Of a DNA stretch of 64,000 bases, positions 1 to 8,337 are shown in pieces. Below the pieces are notes generated by a model, which did not search any database, had not been told where the DNA came from, and saw only the letters and a program-made list of their open reading frames with translations. Source of the stretch: SZUA-365 sp049663345 (GTDB lineage: Bacteria; Bacteroidota; Ignavibacteria; SZUA-365); contig JBATDG010000108.1 of assembly GCA_049663345.1 (NCBI GenBank), forward strand, positions 1 to 64,000. The letters run 5' to 3'. Made by a program: the position numbers and the translations under genes. Position 1 is the first letter of the stretch, and every line of letters starts with the position of its first letter.

Positions 1-330
1 GCTGCGTGGCATCCGCAGAGCTGCGAGGCATCCGCAGAGCTGCGTGGCATCCGCAGAGCTGCGTGGCATCCGCAGAGCTGCGTGGCATCCGCAGAGCTGC
101 GTGGCATCCGCAGAGCTGCGAGTCATCCGCAGAGCTGCGTGGCATCCGCAGAGCTGCTAGGCATCCGCAGAGCTGTGAGGCATCCGCAGAGCTGTAAGGC
201 ATCCGCAGAGCTGTGTGGCATCCGCAGAGCTGTGTGGCATCCGCAGAGCTGTGTGGCATCCGCAGAGCTGTGTGGCATCCGCAGAGCTGTGTGGCATCCG
301 CAGAGCTGTAAGGCATCCGCAGAGCTGCGA
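1..330. repeat. 19-bp tandem repeat (minisatellite), 17 copies
   Basis: Seventeen consecutive 19-bp units run head to tail from the window edge to 323, with a partial unit to 330; the array may continue upstream. The unit is GCTGCGTGGCATCCGCAGA with variation at bases 5-8. Copies 1-9 begin mostly GCTGCG and copies 10-17 GCTGTG or GCTGTA, so two subtypes are spatially sorted. Each unit holds a CTGCG/CGCAG inverted repeat around a 7-nt loop. Since 19 is not a multiple of 3, the open frames across it are a by-product of the repeat and are not called as genes. Confidence 0.97.
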
Positions 331-723
331 TAATTTTACACCGTGCGTACAGATTACACTGTAGGCATGGGACAGCAGTGAGCACAAGGCAGCGGACAAT
401 ACTGATCAGCCGCCGCATAGCATAAACGGTTCGCCGCGTTTCAAGCGGACATGCGCACCTGACACAGCCCATCCAGACGGATGCGGCTGATACAGGAAGG
501 TGTGACAAAAAGTAACACACCGACCTTGCAAATGACTGAATACAGAATTACAGTTGTCTGACAACATTCCATCATATCAACATTCCCCTCATTTCCCTTA
601 TTCCCCTTTTTCCCCTTATTCCCCTTATTCCCTTTATTCCCCTTATTCCCCTCTCCTCATGTTGCGTATTGTCTCGCCATGCGCTAATATTTCCTTTTCC
701 ACCAACATCCCGGTCAACCGACA
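331..723. other. Intergenic region with C-run tract
   Basis: No convincing gene. From about 585 to 651 the plus strand holds eight runs of three or four C separated by TTATT-like spacers (period about 9-10 bp), so the minus strand has eight G-runs able to form a G-quadruplex. The proximal end carries the promoter of the ATPase gene at 724. The rest (331-580) shows no clear feature. Confidence 0.7.
662..690 (+). promoter_or_regulatory. Sigma70-like promoter for ATPase gene
   Basis: TTGCGT (662-667), a 17-bp spacer and TAATAT (685-690). This predicts transcription from about 697 and a leader of about 27 nt before the ATG at 724. It fits the TTGnnn-N17-TAnn(T/A)T pattern seen at several other genes here. 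Position and match are seen; activity is inferred. Confidence 0.6.
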
Positions 724-3180
724 ATGCAGGATTTCGAAAAACTCGGCTCGTTCTATCTTGGAAAACTAAAGGCGGAAGCTGGAAGCGCGGAGACAGAGCA
801 GCTTCTGCTCTACGATGCGAAGGATCTCACAACACACGCCCTCTGCGTCGGTATGACAGGCAGCGGAAAAACGGGCCTCTGTGTCGGATTACTCGAGGAA
901 GCGGCGATCGATAATATTCCCGCGCTGGTGATCGATCCGAAAGGGGACATCGGCAACCTGCTGCTCACTTTCCCGGAATTGAGAGCGGAGGATTTTCGTC
1001 CATGGGTAGACGAAGCAGAAGCTGCGCGTAGAGGCGTCACGCCGGAGGCGTTCGCCGCATCGACTGCGGATAATTGGCGCAGCGGACTCGCCTCGTGGGG
1101 ACAGGACGGCGCGCGCATCGCCATGCTGCGCAATGCTGTGGATCTCTCGATCTACACGCCAGGCAGTTCCGCCGGACTCCCAATCAGCGTGCTGCGTTCA
1201 TTCTCGGCGCCTCCTCCGGAGCAGCGCGGGGATCTTGATGCGGTGCGCGACCGCATTCTCTCGACCGTTTCCGGGATACTCGCGCTTATCGGAATCGACG
1301 CCGATCCGATTCAGAGCCGCGAACACATCCTGCTTTCCAACATCCTCGACAGTGCCTGGCGCCAAGGACAGGACATGGAAATCGCCGACGTGATTCGCGC
1401 GATTCTCACGCCGCCATTTTCCCAATTGGGAGTATTCGATCTCGAATCATTTTATCCGGAGAAAGAACGGCGTGCGCTGGCCATGCAGCTCAACAACGTG
1501 CTGGCCTCGCCGGGCTTCGCGGCATGGATGCAGGGAGAGCCGCTGGATATCGGAAGGCTTCTGTATACGGCTGAGGGACGTCCCCGCGTGTCCATTCTTT
1601 CCATTTCCCATCTCTCCGACGCCGAGCGGATGTTCTTTGTCACCATCGTGCTCAACGAACTGGTGACATGGATGCGGCGGCAGGCGGGCACTTCCAGCCT
1701 CCGCGCCATTCTCTACATGGACGAAATTTTCGGATACTTTCCGCCTACTGCGAATCCACCCTCGAAGCTGCCGATGCTTACGCTGCTCAAGCAGGCGCGC
1801 GCGTTCGGCGTGGGCTGCGTGCTCGCGACGCAGAATCCGGTGGACCTCGACTACAAGGGCCTCGGCAACACCGGGACCTGGTTCATCGGACGCCTCCAGA
1901 CTGAACGCGACAAGCTGCGCGTGCTTGACGGACTCGAAGGCGCTTCGAGCGCCGCGGGGAAATCCCTCGATCGTGCAAAGCTCGACACGATTCTTTCGGG
2001 ATTGGGAAAGCGGGTTTTTCTCATGAACAATGTGCATGACGATGCGCCCGTGCTGTTCGAGACGCGCTGGGCGCTCTCGTATTTGCGGGGACCCCTGACG
2101 CGCGCCCAGATCGAAATTCTAATGGAAGAAAAGAAGCACGCGCATGATGCGGCAGCGGTCGCTTCGGACTCGGCTGCTGCTCTGGCGCCCGGCGCACCTC
2201 CCGCCTCGGCTTCAGCTCAGGGTGCGTCCTCCACCGCTGCGGGTTCGCAGCCCATCCTGCCGCAGGGGCTCGACGAATATTTCTTTCCGCATGGGACGGT
2301 TGAAGGTCCGTTGGCCTATCGTCCTCAGCTGCTCGCGAAAGCGCGTGTGCATCACCTCCATCCGAAATCGAATACGGATTCCTGGCGCTCGCTTTCGCTC
2401 CTCCTGCCGCTGTCCGATGATGGCGACATGCCGGTATGGGAAGAGGGGATGCGATTTACTGATGATCTCCCGGACACCGCCGCCGGGAAAATCAAGGGAG
2501 CGTCCTTCGCAGAACTTCCCGCCGCCCTCGGTGATGCAAAGCGATTGATACTGTGGCAGAAGAGGTATGCCTCATGGTTGTTCGAGACAGAGCAGCTGCT
2601 GTTGTGGAGCTGTCCCGAACTGAAAGCGATTTCGAAGGAAGGAGAAAGTGAAGGGGAGTTTCGTATCCGTCTTTCCCAAATGACGCATGAGCAGCGGGAT
2701 GGGGAAATGGAGAAATTGCGCGCGAAGTACCTTCCTAAGTTCAGCCGTGTGCAGGAGCGCATCCGCAAGGCCGAGCAGCGCGTCGCGAAGGAGGAAGCGC
2801 AGTATCAAGATCAGGGTATGGCCGCGGCGGTGGATGTAGGCGCCACGCTCCTGGGCGCGTTGTTCGGAAGGAGGGTCTCCGCCAGCAGCGCAGTCCGCCG
2901 CACTGCTTCGCGTGTGGGTCGCGCATCGAGCGAACGGGGCGACATCGCCCGCGCACAGGCGGACCATTCCGCCGCGCAGCAGGAGCTTGCGCTGCTTGAA
3001 CAGCAGTTTCGTGAGGAAGCATCGAGAGTACAAGCCCTCGATGCTTCGAATCTTGTGCTGGAGGAAATTTCTGTCGCTCCGCGTAAATCCGATACTGTCG
3101 TCGCACCCTTCGCTGTCGCCTGGATGCCCTGGACACACACGGACCAAGGATTGCTCGAACCCGCATGGGAAGGGGCGTAG
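724..3180 (+). CDS. HerA/FtsK-like ATP-binding protein (DUF87/DUF853-type)
   Basis: An 818-residue P-loop ATPase of the HerA/FtsK-like superfamily. Walker A is GMTGSGKT (residues 43-50), followed by a LVIDPKGDIGNLL segment typical of HerA-type proteins; Walker B is ILYMDE near residue 330, and TQNP (around 373) is the expected sensor-like segment. The C-terminal third is rich in charged helices (about 660-780), likely coiled coil, separated by an Ala/Ser-rich linker near 475-510. Such proteins are usually annotated as DNA translocases or ATP-binding proteins of unknown substrate. There is no NurA nuclease neighbour, so a role in end resection is not supported by context. The start agrees with the family N-terminus (FEKLGSFYLGK) and with a promoter 27 nt upstream; there is no clear Shine-Dalgarno sequence. 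It converges on the MFS gene. Confidence 0.85.
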   Translation: MQDFEKLGSFYLGKLKAEAGSAETEQLLLYDAKDLTTHALCVGMTGSGKTGLCVGLLEEAAIDNIPALVIDPKGDIGNLLLTFPELRAEDFRPWVDEAEAARRGVTPEAFAASTADNWRSGLASWGQDGARIAMLRNAVDLSIYTPGSSAGLPISVLRSFSAPPPEQRGDLDAVRDRILSTVSGILALIGIDADPIQSREHILLSNILDSAWRQGQDMEIADVIRAILTPPFSQLGVFDLESFYPEKERRALAMQLNNVLASPGFAAWMQGEPLDIGRLLYTAEGRPRVSILSISHLSDAERMFFVTIVLNELVTWMRRQAGTSSLRAILYMDEIFGYFPPTANPPSKLPMLTLLKQARAFGVGCVLATQNPVDLDYKGLGNTGTWFIGRLQTERDKLRVLDGLEGASSAAGKSLDRAKLDTILSGLGKRVFLMNNVHDDAPVLFETRWALSYLRGPLTRAQIEILMEEKKHAHDAAAVASDSAAALAPGAPPASASAQGASSTAAGSQPILPQGLDEYFFPHGTVEGPLAYRPQLLAKARVHHLHPKSNTDSWRSLSLLLPLSDDGDMPVWEEGMRFTDDLPDTAAGKIKGASFAELPAALGDAKRLILWQKRYASWLFETEQLLLWSCPELKAISKEGESEGEFRIRLSQMTHEQRDGEMEKLRAKYLPKFSRVQERIRKAEQRVAKEEAQYQDQGMAAAVDVGATLLGALFGRRVSASSAVRRTASRVGRASSERGDIARAQADHSAAQQELALLEQQFREEASRVQALDASNLVLEEISVAPRKSDTVVAPFAVAWMPWTHTDQGLLEPAWEGA

Positions 3181-3190
3181 GCCGGCTGAG

Positions 3191-4534
3191 CTATCCCAGC
3201 ATCTCTTCCAGAGCGTCGCGCTCCGCTTCTGCATCGCGCATGCGTACGAGGGTGAGCAGAAATCCGCCAACTACGAAAAACGCAACGAGAGAGATGATGC
3301 TGTAGCGTGCGCTGCCGGTGACTTGACGAATGACGGCGAAGAGTAGTGGTCCCCAGATCGCGCTGAATTTTTCGAAAACGGAGAAGAAGCCGAAAAACTC
3401 CGCTGAAGCGGAGGGGGGAATGATGCGGCTGTAGAGTGAGCGTGAGAGAGCCTGGCTGCCGCCGAGCACGAGTCCGACGACGGCGCCGAGAATCCAGAAC
3501 TCCATCGGTTCGGTCATGTAAAACGCATAGACAACGACGCCGGTCCATATCACGAGTGTAACCAGCACCATGTTTTTCGAGCCGAAACGCCCCGCCAGCA
3601 TAGCGAAAAGCTGTGACCCGGCGACGCCCACGAACTGAATCATGAGCAGCGCGCCCATGAGCGTGAGAGTGTCGAAGCCGAGTTCGTCGCTGCCGTAGAT
3701 CGTGGCCATGGCAATGACAGTCTGGATGCCGTCGTTGTAGATCATGAAGGCGAGGAGAAACAGTCCCATCTGCTTGAGGTGGCGAATCGTTCGCACCGTA
3801 TGGGCGATGCGTTCTAAGCCCAGGACGATATGCCGCACGACGGTCACTCCCTCGTATTTGATTTGCGGCTCTTTCAGTCGTGAGAAAGTGATAAGTGCGA
3901 AACCGCCCCACCAGAGTCCTACGCTGCCGAGGGACATGCGCACGGCCATAGCTTCTCCGATTCCGAAGGTCTCATGAAATTGTACGAGCAGAAGCTGCAG
4001 CAGAAAGAGCAGTCCGCCGCCGGCGTAGCCATAGGAGTAGCCCTTCCCGGAAACGGCGTCCTGCATTCCAGGCGGAGCGATATGAGGGAGGAAGGCGTCG
4101 TAAAACACATTCGCAGAAACGAAACTGAAATTCCCCAGCATGAAGAACATGATCGCAAGCCACACGTCTCCCGCTTCGACGAAGAACAGCATTGCTGAAC
4201 TGAAGCTGCCGAGATAGCAGAAAAACATGAGGAAGCGTTTTTTCGACGTGGTAGAATCCGCGATAGCGCCGAGGATGGGAGAGGTGAGGAGCACGAGGAG
4301 AGCTGAGAGTCCGAGAGCATAGCCATAGAGCGAAGTGGCGCTGAGCGCGTGCAAGCCGAGGAGAGGGATGTCGACTCCCGCCTCCGGCACGACCACGCGG
4401 TCGAGGTAGGGACCGAACAGCGCTGCAAGAATGGTGACGGCGAAGGCGGAGTTTGCCCAATCGTACATGTACCAGCCATGCAGCATGCGATCATGTGCAC
4501 GGCGAAGCTGGAGTGCGGCGGCGGTGACTGTCAT
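3191..4534 (-). CDS. MFS transporter, UMF1/Atg22-like family
   Basis: A 447-residue polytopic membrane protein. The N-terminus WYMYDWANSAFAVTI and the GAIADSTTSKKRFL loop between helices 2 and 3 are characteristic of the UMF1 (Atg22-like) branch of the major facilitator superfamily. Around twelve hydrophobic segments are visible. The fungal relative Atg22 exports amino acids from the vacuole; the bacterial substrate is unknown. A Shine-Dalgarno-like AAAGG lies upstream of the ATG. It follows nusB with a 24-bp gap and is probably the last gene of the pabABC-nusB transcription block. Its stop is only 10 bp from the stop of the convergent ATPase gene, with no obvious hairpin terminator between them. 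Confidence 0.85.
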   Translation of the reverse strand: MTVTAAALQLRRAHDRMLHGWYMYDWANSAFAVTILAALFGPYLDRVVVPEAGVDIPLLGLHALSATSLYGYALGLSALLVLLTSPILGAIADSTTSKKRFLMFFCYLGSFSSAMLFFVEAGDVWLAIMFFMLGNFSFVSANVFYDAFLPHIAPPGMQDAVSGKGYSYGYAGGGLLFLLQLLLVQFHETFGIGEAMAVRMSLGSVGLWWGGFALITFSRLKEPQIKYEGVTVVRHIVLGLERIAHTVRTIRHLKQMGLFLLAFMIYNDGIQTVIAMATIYGSDELGFDTLTLMGALLMIQFVGVAGSQLFAMLAGRFGSKNMVLVTLVIWTGVVVYAFYMTEPMEFWILGAVVGLVLGGSQALSRSLYSRIIPPSASAEFFGFFSVFEKFSAIWGPLLFAVIRQVTGSARYSIISLVAFFVVGGFLLTLVRMRDAEAERDALEEMLG

Positions 4535-4558
4535 GCCGACCTTTCTATGCAGTTGGGG

Positions 4559-5029
4559 TTATTTGTTGCCGACGAGCCCGCGGCCTTCTTTCTTGATGCG
4601 GTCCTGATCCTTCAGCGCCATGGAAATACTGTCGAGCATTCCATTGATAAAGCGGCTGCTGTGCTCGGTGCTGTACCGTTTTGCGATTTCAACGCATTCG
4701 TTGATACTGACCTTGACAGGGATTTCAGGGAAATAGATAAACTCGATGATGCCCATTCGGAGCAGCATGAGATCGAGTGTGGCGATGCGGTCGAAACTCC
4801 AATTCTGCGATTTCTCCCGAATCAGCATATCGGCTTCGGCCTTGTGATTCAGTACAGAGTATACCAATGCCTGTGCGAAGCGGTAGAGTTCTTCGTCATC
4901 GTTGAGTTCCTCCCCCGCAATCGTCTCCATCAGCATTTCTATTGGCTCGTGCGAAATTTCATAGGCGTACAGCACCTGCATCGCCTTTTCGCGCACTTCA
5001 CGCCGGGTTTTTTTTGTAGTCGGTTGCAT
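4559..5029 (-). CDS. nusB: Transcription antitermination factor NusB
   Basis: A 156-residue all-helical protein with family hallmarks: an N-terminal RREVREKAMQVLYAYE helix, the central ILRMGIIEFIYFPEIPVKVSINECVEIAKRY-type region (around 90-120) and FINGMLDSI near the end. NusB with NusE/S10 binds boxA RNA in rRNA transcription complexes. The frame stays open upstream to 5161, but that part is repeat-derived and unlike NusB, so the ATG at 5029 is chosen. There is no Shine-Dalgarno sequence; instead a promoter -10 box ends five bases before the ATG, suggesting a leaderless mRNA in addition to any read-through from pabC. Confidence 0.95.
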   Translation of the reverse strand: MQPTTKKTRREVREKAMQVLYAYEISHEPIEMLMETIAGEELNDDEELYRFAQALVYSVLNHKAEADMLIREKSQNWSFDRIATLDLMLLRMGIIEFIYFPEIPVKVSINECVEIAKRYSTEHSSRFINGMLDSISMALKDQDRIKKEGRGLVGNK

Positions 5030-5034
5030 CCACA

Positions 5035-5063
5035 AAGATACGCCGTTGGAGTGCATGGAGCAA
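5035..5063 (-). promoter_or_regulatory. Promoter for nusB, leaderless arrangement
   Basis: On the minus strand: TTGCTC (5063-5058), 17-bp spacer, TATCTT (5040-5035), then TGTGG and the nusB ATG. With initiation about 6-8 nt after the -10 box, transcription would begin at or beside the start codon. The extended sequence TTTG-N20-TATCTTTG also matches the Bacteroidetes -33/-7 consensus (TTTG and TAnnTTTG). Confidence 0.6.
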
Positions 5064-5132
5064 AGGATGCGGTAAGGTATACGCTGTACGCCGTACGCGA
5101 TAAGCTTTACGCAAGATGTTGCGCCATGCACA

Positions 5133-5193
5133 GGACCGCGGGGGGCGCCAGCTCCGCGCAAGCACAGGACCGCGGAGCGCCAGCTCCGCGCTC
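5133..5193. repeat. Tandem pair of GC-rich hairpin repeats
   Basis: Two adjacent near-identical copies of about 29-31 bp, each reading GCACAGGACCGCGG followed by a CGCCAGCTCCGCGC segment. The second copy folds as GCGGAGC/GCTCCGC around TGGC. The pair sits between pabC and nusB, next to a degenerate tacgc/gtacg repeat (about 5077-5116). Confidence 0.75.
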
Positions 5194-6016
5194 ACGCCCT
5201 TTCCTCCCAGCTCTCTCTCAGCGACGAGAGAAACAGCGGATCCGGAAGCGGAATTTCATTTTCATTAATCCTTCCAACCGGGAATGGTCCCAACAACGCG
5301 CTGCAAACACAAACCGAAAATCCTTCACCAAGTTCATGCGGCGAAACCGGGGCCTCAACAACTTCCATTCCGCGATCCTTGGCGATCTCAACTATCACGC
5401 TGCGAGTGATCCCCCTCAGGGCATCCGGGGAAGCCGGCAGCATGAGCGATTCGCCGCGGAACAGTATCAGTGATGCGACGGAGGTTTCTGAGACATGTCC
5501 CAGTCTGTCGAAAAGAATGAGGTCGTCGTATCCTTTTTCATGCGCGGCATGCAGCGCCATGCGGTAGCCCATGTAGCTCGTTGTCTTGTGCGGAGCTGCC
5601 GCGGAAGCTTGTACCACTCCGGGCATCAGCAATTTCCAGGGTATATGCAGGCTGGGACGGATATACGGCATCGCGCTGATGAACAGCGTCCCGTCGCGAT
5701 GGGAAATATGCGCGCTGGTATCACCGGGCGTGATGAGAATTTTCGCACGGGTTTCGATTCCTGCGAGATTATTGCGTGTGATCAGTTCGCTCAGGATTTC
5801 GCGCAGTTTTTCTTCAGTGTGCGGGAAATTGATACCGAGCTCTTCGCAGGATGTCCGCAAGCGCTGGAAATGCCTTGAGAAATAGAAGGGCTTTCCCGCA
5901 CGGACAAGCACAGTTTCAAAAACTCCGGCACCGAAAAGGAAACCGGCGTCGAAAGCGGAAACACGTGCTTCCGCGGCGAAAATATATTCTTCATTAATAT
6001 AGACGAGTGGCTGCAT
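5192..6016 (-). CDS. pabC: Aminodeoxychorismate lyase (class IV PLP aminotransferase family)
   Basis: A 274-residue fold-type IV PLP enzyme. The N-terminal VYINEEYIFAAEARVSAFDAG, the FGAGVFETV segment and the lysine of HKTTSYMGYRMA (around residue 145, probable Schiff-base Lys) fit the PabC/BCAT/D-amino-acid transaminase family. Alone the sequence could not separate lyase from transaminase, but it lies directly downstream of pabA and pabB, so release of pyruvate from 4-amino-4-deoxychorismate to give p-aminobenzoate for folate is the best call. The start is 11 bp after the pabB stop, with a GAGG sequence upstream. Its final codons run into the GC hairpin repeats. Confidence 0.8.
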   Translation of the reverse strand: MQPLVYINEEYIFAAEARVSAFDAGFLFGAGVFETVLVRAGKPFYFSRHFQRLRTSCEELGINFPHTEEKLREILSELITRNNLAGIETRAKILITPGDTSAHISHRDGTLFISAMPYIRPSLHIPWKLLMPGVVQASAAAPHKTTSYMGYRMALHAAHEKGYDDLILFDRLGHVSETSVASLILFRGESLMLPASPDALRGITRSVIVEIAKDRGMEVVEAPVSPHELGEGFSVCVCSALLGPFPVGRINENEIPLPDPLFLSSLRESWEERA

Positions 6017-6027
6017 GTGTCTGAACC

Positions 6028-7569
6028 TCAGTCGAGTTCCGTGCGGATGCCCGCGAGTTGAAAAAAAGTCCTGCCCTTGTGCAGGGTTTCGAAGTACTCC
6101 TCCAGCGGATCGGAATCATACACGATGCCGCCGCCCACCGAAAGCTGGCAGACTCCGTCACACACAATCGCGGTTCGTATCGCGATGTTGAAATCGGCGC
6201 ATCCGTCGGCTGAGATGTAGCCGATGCAGCCGGTGTACACATGCCGCGTTTCGGATTCTATGGAGTCGATAATTTCCATGGCACGGATTTTCGGACATCC
6301 GGTAATCGAGCCCCCGGGGAAAAGCGCGCGAAAAAGATCGCCAATGCCGATGCCGGGAAGGAGTCGTCCTTCGACGATGGAGACCAGATGCTGTACGTTG
6401 GCGTATCGTTCAATTTGTTTATGCGCGCGCACCTCGATGCTCCCGGCTGCGCATACCTTGCCGAGGTCATTGCGTTCCAGATCGACGATCATGGAAAGTT
6501 CGGCGTCATCCTTCTCGCTTCGCAAAAGTTCCTCGCTAAAGCGCAGGGACTCAGCTTCATCAGCGCCGTGGGGACGCGTCCCCTTGATCGGTCTGGTCTC
6601 AATCCGGTCATCATCGATGAGAAAAAACCGTTCCATGGACGTGGACAAAACCTGGTGGCTGCCCGCATCGATCCACGCATAAAACGGCGCGGGATTTTCG
6701 GAGAAGAGCCGAAGCCACAGCGCGAATGCATCCTCCCGGAGTGGAAAGCGGAAGCGCTGCGACAGGTTCACCTGATACACATCGCCTTCGTAAATATGAT
6801 CGCGCACCCGCTGCACAGCATCGATGTAGCTTTCTCGCTCGAAGCTTCGCTCCAGGAAATCACCTGCATTGACTGTTGCGGCATCGGTCTCTGCCGCGAC
6901 GTCCTCTGCCGCGACGGCCTCTGCCGCGACGGCCTGCTGCGGTGCTGAAGAAGGGCCGGATGAATCTCGTAGAGGGATGGTACCCCGGGATGCTGCGTTA
7001 GCGCCTGTCTCGTGAGAAAGCGGACTCAGCGCTCCGATATCATCGCTCCATACGATGTCGTAGGACGCCGTTTGCGTGTCTTCACGCGGCTGTACAAGAA
7101 GTACCGTCGGGAAGCACATCCAGATGTCGGGCAACTGCAGAGTGTCCGCTGCACGTTCGGGGAGCAATTCGATCGCCCGTCCGGCTTCGTAGGCCACGTA
7201 TCCCGCGATGAGGGGCAGCACGGCTCCGTTGGCATCACAGCACCAGGATTCGAGCAGCTGATCGAGAACATCAAAAGGATTCGCGTTGAATTCAATCGTG
7301 CCGCGCGAGGTGTGAATGCGGCAGCTGTCGTTTTTCGCCTCGAAGATAACTGCGGGCTGAAGGGCTGCGAGGGAACGCTTGCTGCAGGAATGTTCACCGC
7401 CGCTGAGCAGTATCACATGCGGCGAATCCGAAGCTAGGCGACGTGCTGTTTTCGCAAATGACTCTTCGGAATTCACTTCTTCGGTGTTTGCCGCAGTTGA
7501 TTCGCGACGAGTTAATCTTGCAGTTAGCCGCGAAATCTCCGAAATGCGCGGAAGTGGAGTGGTACTCAT
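6028..7569 (-). CDS. pabB: Aminodeoxychorismate synthase component I
   Basis: A 513-residue chorismate-binding enzyme that, with PabA, aminates chorismate. The C-terminal half carries the family motifs: YIDAVQRVRDHIYEGDVYQV, RPIKGTRPHG, ELSMIVDLERNDLG, FPGGSITGCPKI and GGGIVYDSDPLEEY. The lysine in PIKGTR is diagnostic for PabB; anthranilate synthase TrpE has Ala there, and no trp genes are nearby. A poorly conserved stretch around residues 190-250 contains an Ala/Glu/Val low-complexity segment (AVAAEAVAAEDVAAETDAA). The ATG at 7569 overlaps the pabA stop codon as ATGA, indicating translational coupling; upstream in-frame codons belong to pabA sequence and are rejected. Confidence 0.9.
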   Translation of the reverse strand: MSTTPLPRISEISRLTARLTRRESTAANTEEVNSEESFAKTARRLASDSPHVILLSGGEHSCSKRSLAALQPAVIFEAKNDSCRIHTSRGTIEFNANPFDVLDQLLESWCCDANGAVLPLIAGYVAYEAGRAIELLPERAADTLQLPDIWMCFPTVLLVQPREDTQTASYDIVWSDDIGALSPLSHETGANAASRGTIPLRDSSGPSSAPQQAVAAEAVAAEDVAAETDAATVNAGDFLERSFERESYIDAVQRVRDHIYEGDVYQVNLSQRFRFPLREDAFALWLRLFSENPAPFYAWIDAGSHQVLSTSMERFFLIDDDRIETRPIKGTRPHGADEAESLRFSEELLRSEKDDAELSMIVDLERNDLGKVCAAGSIEVRAHKQIERYANVQHLVSIVEGRLLPGIGIGDLFRALFPGGSITGCPKIRAMEIIDSIESETRHVYTGCIGYISADGCADFNIAIRTAIVCDGVCQLSVGGGIVYDSDPLEEYFETLHKGRTFFQLAGIRTELD

Positions 7570-8141
7570 CCGCCGCCTCCGGGCAGCAGCGAAAGGAAAT
7601 TCCGCGCCATCACACTGCCATGTTCGGTAAGAAAGGATTCCGGATGAAACTGCACCGCATGCAGGGGCAGGGAGCAATGCCGCACGGCCATGATCGTACC
7701 GTCTTCGCACCACGCACATTCTTCCAGCACATCGGAGCTGCGTTCAATGGCGAGTGAATGATAGCGGGCCGCAGCGAAAGTGGAGGGAATATTTTCGAAG
7801 AGTCCAGCTCCATCGTGACGAACCATATGAGCCTTGCCATGCACAGGCGAGACGGCATGGACCGTACGGCCGCCGAAAAATTCATTCATCACCTGCATGC
7901 CGAGGCACACACCCAGTACCGGAAGCTTTGTGTGCCAGAATTCCAACGCGCCGAGGCTGATGCCGCTGTCGCGAGGAGTGCCGGGTCCGGGAGAAATGCA
8001 CAGCGCATCCGGCGCCAATTCCTGCAGCTCCTCGAGCCGGGCGGTATTTCGCCGCACGACGACTTCGACACTCTGCTCCGCAAACAGCTGGACCAGATTG
8101 TAAGTGAAGGAATCGAAATTGTCGATTATGAGCATGCGCAT
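7566..8141 (-). CDS. pabA: Aminodeoxychorismate synthase component II (glutamine amidotransferase)
   Basis: A 191-residue class I glutamine amidotransferase supplying ammonia to PabB. It shows MLIIDNFDSFTYNLVQ at the N-terminus, the SPGPGTPRDSG oxyanion loop, nucleophile Cys in GVCLGMQ and the His/Glu pair in HPESF. PabA and TrpG are indistinguishable by sequence and often shared; the adjacent PabB (Lys type) supports folate use. The frame remains open to 8195, but homologues start at MRMLIIDNF, so 8141 is used. The gene overlaps pabB by 4 bp. A terminator hairpin separates it from the upstream tRNA gene, so it needs its own promoter; none is obvious. Confidence 0.9.
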   Translation of the reverse strand: MRMLIIDNFDSFTYNLVQLFAEQSVEVVVRRNTARLEELQELAPDALCISPGPGTPRDSGISLGALEFWHTKLPVLGVCLGMQVMNEFFGGRTVHAVSPVHGKAHMVRHDGAGLFENIPSTFAAARYHSLAIERSSDVLEECAWCEDGTIMAVRHCSLPLHAVQFHPESFLTEHGSVMARNFLSLLPGGGG

Positions 8142-8177
8142 AGTAATGGCAAAATACGCGACAAAAGGGGAGGGGAA

Positions 8178-8210
8178 AAACGAAAAACCCGCCATTTCTG
8201 GCGGGCTTTC
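8178..8210 (-). terminator. Intrinsic terminator after tRNA-Thr
   Basis: On the minus strand GCCCGCC-AGAAAT-GGCGGG is followed by TTTTTCGTTTTT, a good rho-independent terminator just 3' of the tRNA and just 5' of pabA. Confidence 0.75.
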
Positions 8211-8217
8211 TTTCCGG

Positions 8218-8290
8218 AGCCATCCATCGGACTCGAACCGACGACCTGCTCATTACGAGTGAGCTGCTCTACCAACTGAGCTAGGATGGC
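8218..8290 (-). tRNA. tRNA-Thr (anticodon CGT)
   Basis: Minus-strand cloverleaf: acceptor GCCATCC (8290-8284) pairs with GGATGGC (8225-8219), discriminator T at 8218; D arm GCTCAGTTGGTAGAGC; anticodon arm GCTCA-CTCGTAA-TGAGC giving CGT, which reads the Thr codon ACG; T arm GTCGG-TTCGAGT-CCGAT. The CCA tail is not encoded. It has its own promoter and terminator, so it is an independent unit. Confidence 0.95.
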
Positions 8291-8300
8291 GGAGAAAACT

Positions 8301-8329
8301 AATATAGCCACGAGGCTGAATATTTGCAA
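8301..8329 (-). promoter_or_regulatory. Promoter of tRNA-Thr
   Basis: On the minus strand TTGCAA (8329-8324), 17-bp spacer, TATATT (8306-8301). Initiation would fall about 3-5 nt before the mature tRNA 5' end at 8290. It is one of the cleanest TTGnnn-N17-TAnnTT matches in the window. Confidence 0.65.
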
Positions 8330-8337
8330 GCAGTGTC

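Noticed and set aside
6..333. Open frames through the 19-bp repeat, and a CRISPR reading
   Set aside because: The repeat has no spacers and the frames shift every unit; it is a minisatellite.
3191..3911. Long minus-strand frame 2811-3911 spanning two genes
   Set aside because: Antisense or frame-shifted against the ATPase and MFS genes; no homology signal.
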